Position numbers and translations under genes: made by a program | NCBI GenBank assembly: GCA_035707805.1 | Contig: DASSTS010000032.1 | Coordinates: 1 to 59,186, forward strand | Origin: Castellaniella sp035707805 | Lineage (GTDB): Bacteria > Pseudomonadota > Gammaproteobacteria > Burkholderiales > Burkholderiaceae_B | DNA: 59,186 bases | Direction: 5' to 3' | Part shown: positions 56,907 through 59,186 of the stretch, piece after piece | How positions within the stretch are numbered: the first letter of the stretch is position 1 | Layout of the letters: each line of letters opens with the position of its first letter | The notes under the pieces: model-generated | The model's database searches: none | Seen by the model: only the letters and a program-made list of their open reading frames with translations | What the model was told of the DNA's origin: nothing

Positions 56907-57917
56907 TCAGCGGTTGAAGTCGATGACAAGTTTGCCGAAATGGCGGCCTGCGGCGAGTTGTTCGAATGCCTCACGCAACTGGCCAAAGCCATAGACATGG
57001 TCGATCACGGGTTCCAGGGCGGTGGCTTCAATGGCCGCAACCATACGTTCATGCGCTTCCAGGGGGGCGACTGAAATCCCTTGCAGGCGTACACGTTTGA
57101 GCACCACCTGAGACAGGGGCAGGGCAGCGTCCACCCCGCTCAACCAGCCAACCGCGCCGATGAACCCGTGCATGCGCACTGCCTCCAGCGATTGCGCAAG
57201 CGTCGCCGCGCCGACCGTCTCGACGACGGCATCCACGCCCAGGCCGCCGCTCGCCTCGCGCACCAACGCACCCCACCGTGGATGTGTCGCATAGTTGATG
57301 CCGACGTCGGCCCCCAGAGCCTTCGCCCGTTCCAGCTTGTCGTCGTGCGATGACAGAATGATCGTCCGTGCCCCACGCAGCTTGGCAAATTGCAGTGCAA
57401 ACAAAGAAACGCCGCCAGTGCCCAGCAACAAGACGGTATGGCCGGTGGTCACGCCGGCCTGTTCCAGTATTTGCCAGGCGGTGAGTGCGGCAATCGGCAG
57501 AGTGGCTGCCTGTACGCTGGAAAGGTGTGCCGGCGCAAGCGCCAGAGAGTACTGGTCGAAGCAGGCTAGATCGCGCATGACACCGGGCTCGGGACCGCCG
57601 ATTTCAGCGCCTTCCCATTCAGTCCGCATGGAGCCTGCGATCCAGCGCGATTTGTAGAACGTGGTGACACGGTCGCCCGGTTTGAAGCGAGTCACATTCT
57701 CACCGACTTCCTGCACCGTACCGGCGCCATCGGATATGGGCACGATCGGCAATGACACGTTGCGGTAGAGCTTGCCCGCGACCAGCATGTGGTCGCGAAA
57801 GTTCAGTGAGGCCGCTTCCATGCGCACCAGCACCTCGTTGGGCCCCCGGCGTGGCGGGGGAAGTGTGACCTGCTCAAGATGATCCAGGCCGAAAGTGGAC
57901 AGTTGTATGGCACGCAT
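56907..57917 (-). CDS. MDR-family NAD(P)-dependent alcohol dehydrogenase/quinone oxidoreductase
   Basis: A 336-residue medium-chain dehydrogenase/reductase. GroES-like N-terminal half with SLNFRDHMLVAGKL, nucleotide fold LLLGTGGVSLFALQFA, and VVETVGAATL. The catalytic zinc cysteine of classical ADH is replaced by Asn-Phe-Arg-Asp, so it is a zinc-free, quinone-oxidoreductase-like member. The ATG at 57917 has GGAG 9 bases upstream. It is divergent from a LysR gene and probably co-transcribed with the lactonase-like gene, perhaps dealing with a lactone and its product. Confidence 0.86.
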   Translation of the reverse strand: MRAIQLSTFGLDHLEQVTLPPPRRGPNEVLVRMEAASLNFRDHMLVAGKLYRNVSLPIVPISDGAGTVQEVGENVTRFKPGDRVTTFYKSRWIAGSMRTEWEGAEIGGPEPGVMRDLACFDQYSLALAPAHLSSVQAATLPIAALTAWQILEQAGVTTGHTVLLLGTGGVSLFALQFAKLRGARTIILSSHDDKLERAKALGADVGINYATHPRWGALVREASGGLGVDAVVETVGAATLAQSLEAVRMHGFIGAVGWLSGVDAALPLSQVVLKRVRLQGISVAPLEAHERMVAAIEATALEPVIDHVYGFGQLREAFEQLAAGRHFGKLVIDFNR

Positions 57918-58014
57918 GACATGACTCCGTAATGTAGTGATCCAAGCAGAGCCATGGTATTGCCCGGCAGGCCCGGTGATAATAGACATCGAATGACGAT
58001 CTTTTATTCAAATA

Positions 58015-58926
58015 ATGAATCAATCTTTCGATATCACGCCTGCCCGGCTGCGCGAACTGCGCGGCTTCGCCGCAGCGGCGAGGCGCCTCAATTTCTCGCG
58101 GGCGGCGCTTGACGTCGGTTGCACGCCATCGGTTCTGAGCCGACGCATCGCAACCCTCGAGCAGGCTATCGGGGCGCAATTATTCCTGCGCACCACGCGT
58201 CGTATGGCGCTGACCAGGCGCGGCGAACAATTGTTGACGCAGTGGCAGCGCATGGAAACGGTGATGGGTGAACTGGCTGCCGGACTGCGCCCGCCCGAAG
58301 GCGAGCTGTCGGGTCATCTGTGCGTCCAGTTGCCTTCCAACTACGGGCGCTACCGCATGGCGCCGTTGCTGGCCGACTTCGTTGGCAAACACCCTGGCGT
58401 GCGCCTTGAGGCGATTTATAGCGACACCTTCGTCGACATGGTCGGCGCACGGGCCGACCTTGCCGTGCGTGTAGGCCAACTCGACGATGTGCAGATGGTG
58501 GCGCGCCGGGTGGATACTTTACGCGTCTTTCCCTGCGCCTCACCCGGGTATCTGGCCTCGGCCCCGCCTTTGGGCGATCCGACCGAACTCAAGCTGCATC
58601 GCTGCATTGCTTTTAGCGGGTATCGCAGCGGCACATTATGGACATTCCGCCGGCGGCGTCAGCGGCGCTCGGTACGGATTGAGCCGGTGCTGACGTGCAA
58701 CGACGCGCAGGCGATTCGCGATGCCGTGCTCGCCAACGTCGGTATTGGCCTGCAGGGAGACTACATGGCCGACGCCCTGATTGCCGAAGGACGGCTGGTC
58801 GAGGTGCTGACGGACTGGCAGCTGCCGAGCTCTCCCGTGCATCTATTATGGTTGCCCGGCGCTGACCGCACACCCGTGGTGAGAGCGCTGATTGATTATC
58901 TGGTCGAAGTGATGGCGAAGGACTGA
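58015..58926 (+). CDS. LysR regulator, divergent from the ADH gene
   Basis: A 303-residue LysR protein of the CrgA-like group. HTH: RRLNFSRAALDVGCTPSVLS, then LEQAIGAQLFLRTTRRMALT. The 97-base divergent region contains its promoter and that of the ADH/lactonase-like pair. It is convergent with glmS, whose stop is 25 bases away. Confidence 0.9.
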   Translation: MNQSFDITPARLRELRGFAAAARRLNFSRAALDVGCTPSVLSRRIATLEQAIGAQLFLRTTRRMALTRRGEQLLTQWQRMETVMGELAAGLRPPEGELSGHLCVQLPSNYGRYRMAPLLADFVGKHPGVRLEAIYSDTFVDMVGARADLAVRVGQLDDVQMVARRVDTLRVFPCASPGYLASAPPLGDPTELKLHRCIAFSGYRSGTLWTFRRRRQRRSVRIEPVLTCNDAQAIRDAVLANVGIGLQGDYMADALIAEGRLVEVLTDWQLPSSPVHLLWLPGADRTPVVRALIDYLVEVMAKD

Positions 58927-58951
58927 TCGACGCGCACGAGGGCCATGAGCA

Positions 58952-59186
58952 TCACTCCACCGTCACGCTTTTCGCCAGGTTGCGCGGCTTGTCCACGTCC
59001 GTCCCGCGGGCGCAGGCGGTGTGGTAGGCCAGCAGCTGCAGCGGCACCGTGTGCAGGATGGGCGAAAGCTTGCCGTAGTGTTCCGGCATGCGGATGACGT
59101 GCATGCCCGGGGCGCCGGCGATCTGCGAATCGGCGTCCGCGAACACGTACAGCTCGCCGCCGCGCGCCCGGACTTCCTGCATGTTG
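58952..59186 (-). CDS. glmS: Glutamine-fructose-6-phosphate aminotransferase (C-terminal part)
   Basis: The last 78 codons of GlmS; the rest is beyond the right edge. The C-terminal sequence VPLQLLAYHTACARGTDVDK and PRNLAKSVTVE is the strongly conserved end of the isomerase domain. GlmS makes glucosamine-6-phosphate for peptidoglycan and LPS. The 3' end of glmS is the usual Tn7 attachment region; I saw no Tn7-like ends in the bases after its stop. Confidence 0.96.
   Translation of the reverse strand, partial: NMQEVRARGGELYVFADADSQIAGAPGMHVIRMPEHYGKLSPILHTVPLQLLAYHTACARGTDVDKPRNLAKSVTVE

Noticed and set aside
58900..58951. Tn7-type insertion after glmS
   Set aside because: No Tn7-like terminal repeat or tns gene is visible; a LysR gene ends 25 bases from the glmS stop.

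Overview
The window is a high-GC (visibly about two thirds G+C) chromosomal segment of a free-living, metabolically versatile betaproteobacterium. Dense divergent gene/regulator pairs, Liv-type ABC and TRAP importers, many LysR regulators and paa/hmg catabolic genes suggest Burkholderiales, probably Alcaligenaceae (Bordetella/Achromobacter/Castellaniella-like). That assignment is inference; no rRNA or other phylogenetic marker is present. I saw no tRNA, rRNA, CRISPR array, transposase or integrase.

Layout. 1-12.7 kb is mostly housekeeping: the start of a periplasmic nucleosidase-like gene, rmuC, a LysR regulator, panB, an aldo/keto reductase, acnA, an FmdE-like protein, a duplicated-PAS diguanylate cyclase, a nucleobase permease, a BcrC-like phosphatase and a cytochrome b561. 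12.7-29.1 kb is an aromatic-acid locus. One leftward operon holds a Liv-type permease and ATPases (one ATPase fused to hemerythrin), an MBL-fold hydrolase and an MhaA/MhaB-like flavin hydroxylase pair. A second leftward operon holds a ribonucleotide-reductase-R2-like diiron protein, its Fe-S/flavin reductase and PaaX. A divergent rightward operon holds paaN, paaG, paaI, paaK and the ABC binding protein. 29-37.6 kb is a homogentisate module: an IclR regulator, a second homogentisate-dioxygenase-like enzyme, then hmgA, maleylacetoacetate isomerase, fumarylacetoacetase and a complete TRAP transporter with a divergent LysR.

38.5-46.7 kb resembles the Pseudomonas itaconate-degradation cluster: MaoC-type hydratase, TRAP binding protein, CaiB CoA-transferase, acyl-CoA dehydrogenase, MmgE/PrpD and an MFS carrier around a LysR gene with a clear palindromic operator. 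The citramalyl-CoA lyase is not in the window. 46.7-58.9 kb is a run of small regulator/enzyme pairs (SDR/LysR, MarR/SnoaL-like, LysR/OYE, MocR/YczE, NmrA/LysR, lactonase-like lipoprotein, ADH/LysR), ending at the 3' part of glmS.

The most novel candidate is the 20.9-29.1 kb locus. It has PaaK, PaaG, PaaN, PaaI and PaaX but none of the multicomponent PaaABCDE epoxidase. In that position sits a single-chain R2-like diiron protein, with a Cys where R2 carries its radical Tyr, and a methane-monooxygenase-type reductase. Together with the MhaAB-like pair and the homogentisate genes, this looks like an aromatic (hydroxy)phenylacetate system with an oxygenase not described to my knowledge.
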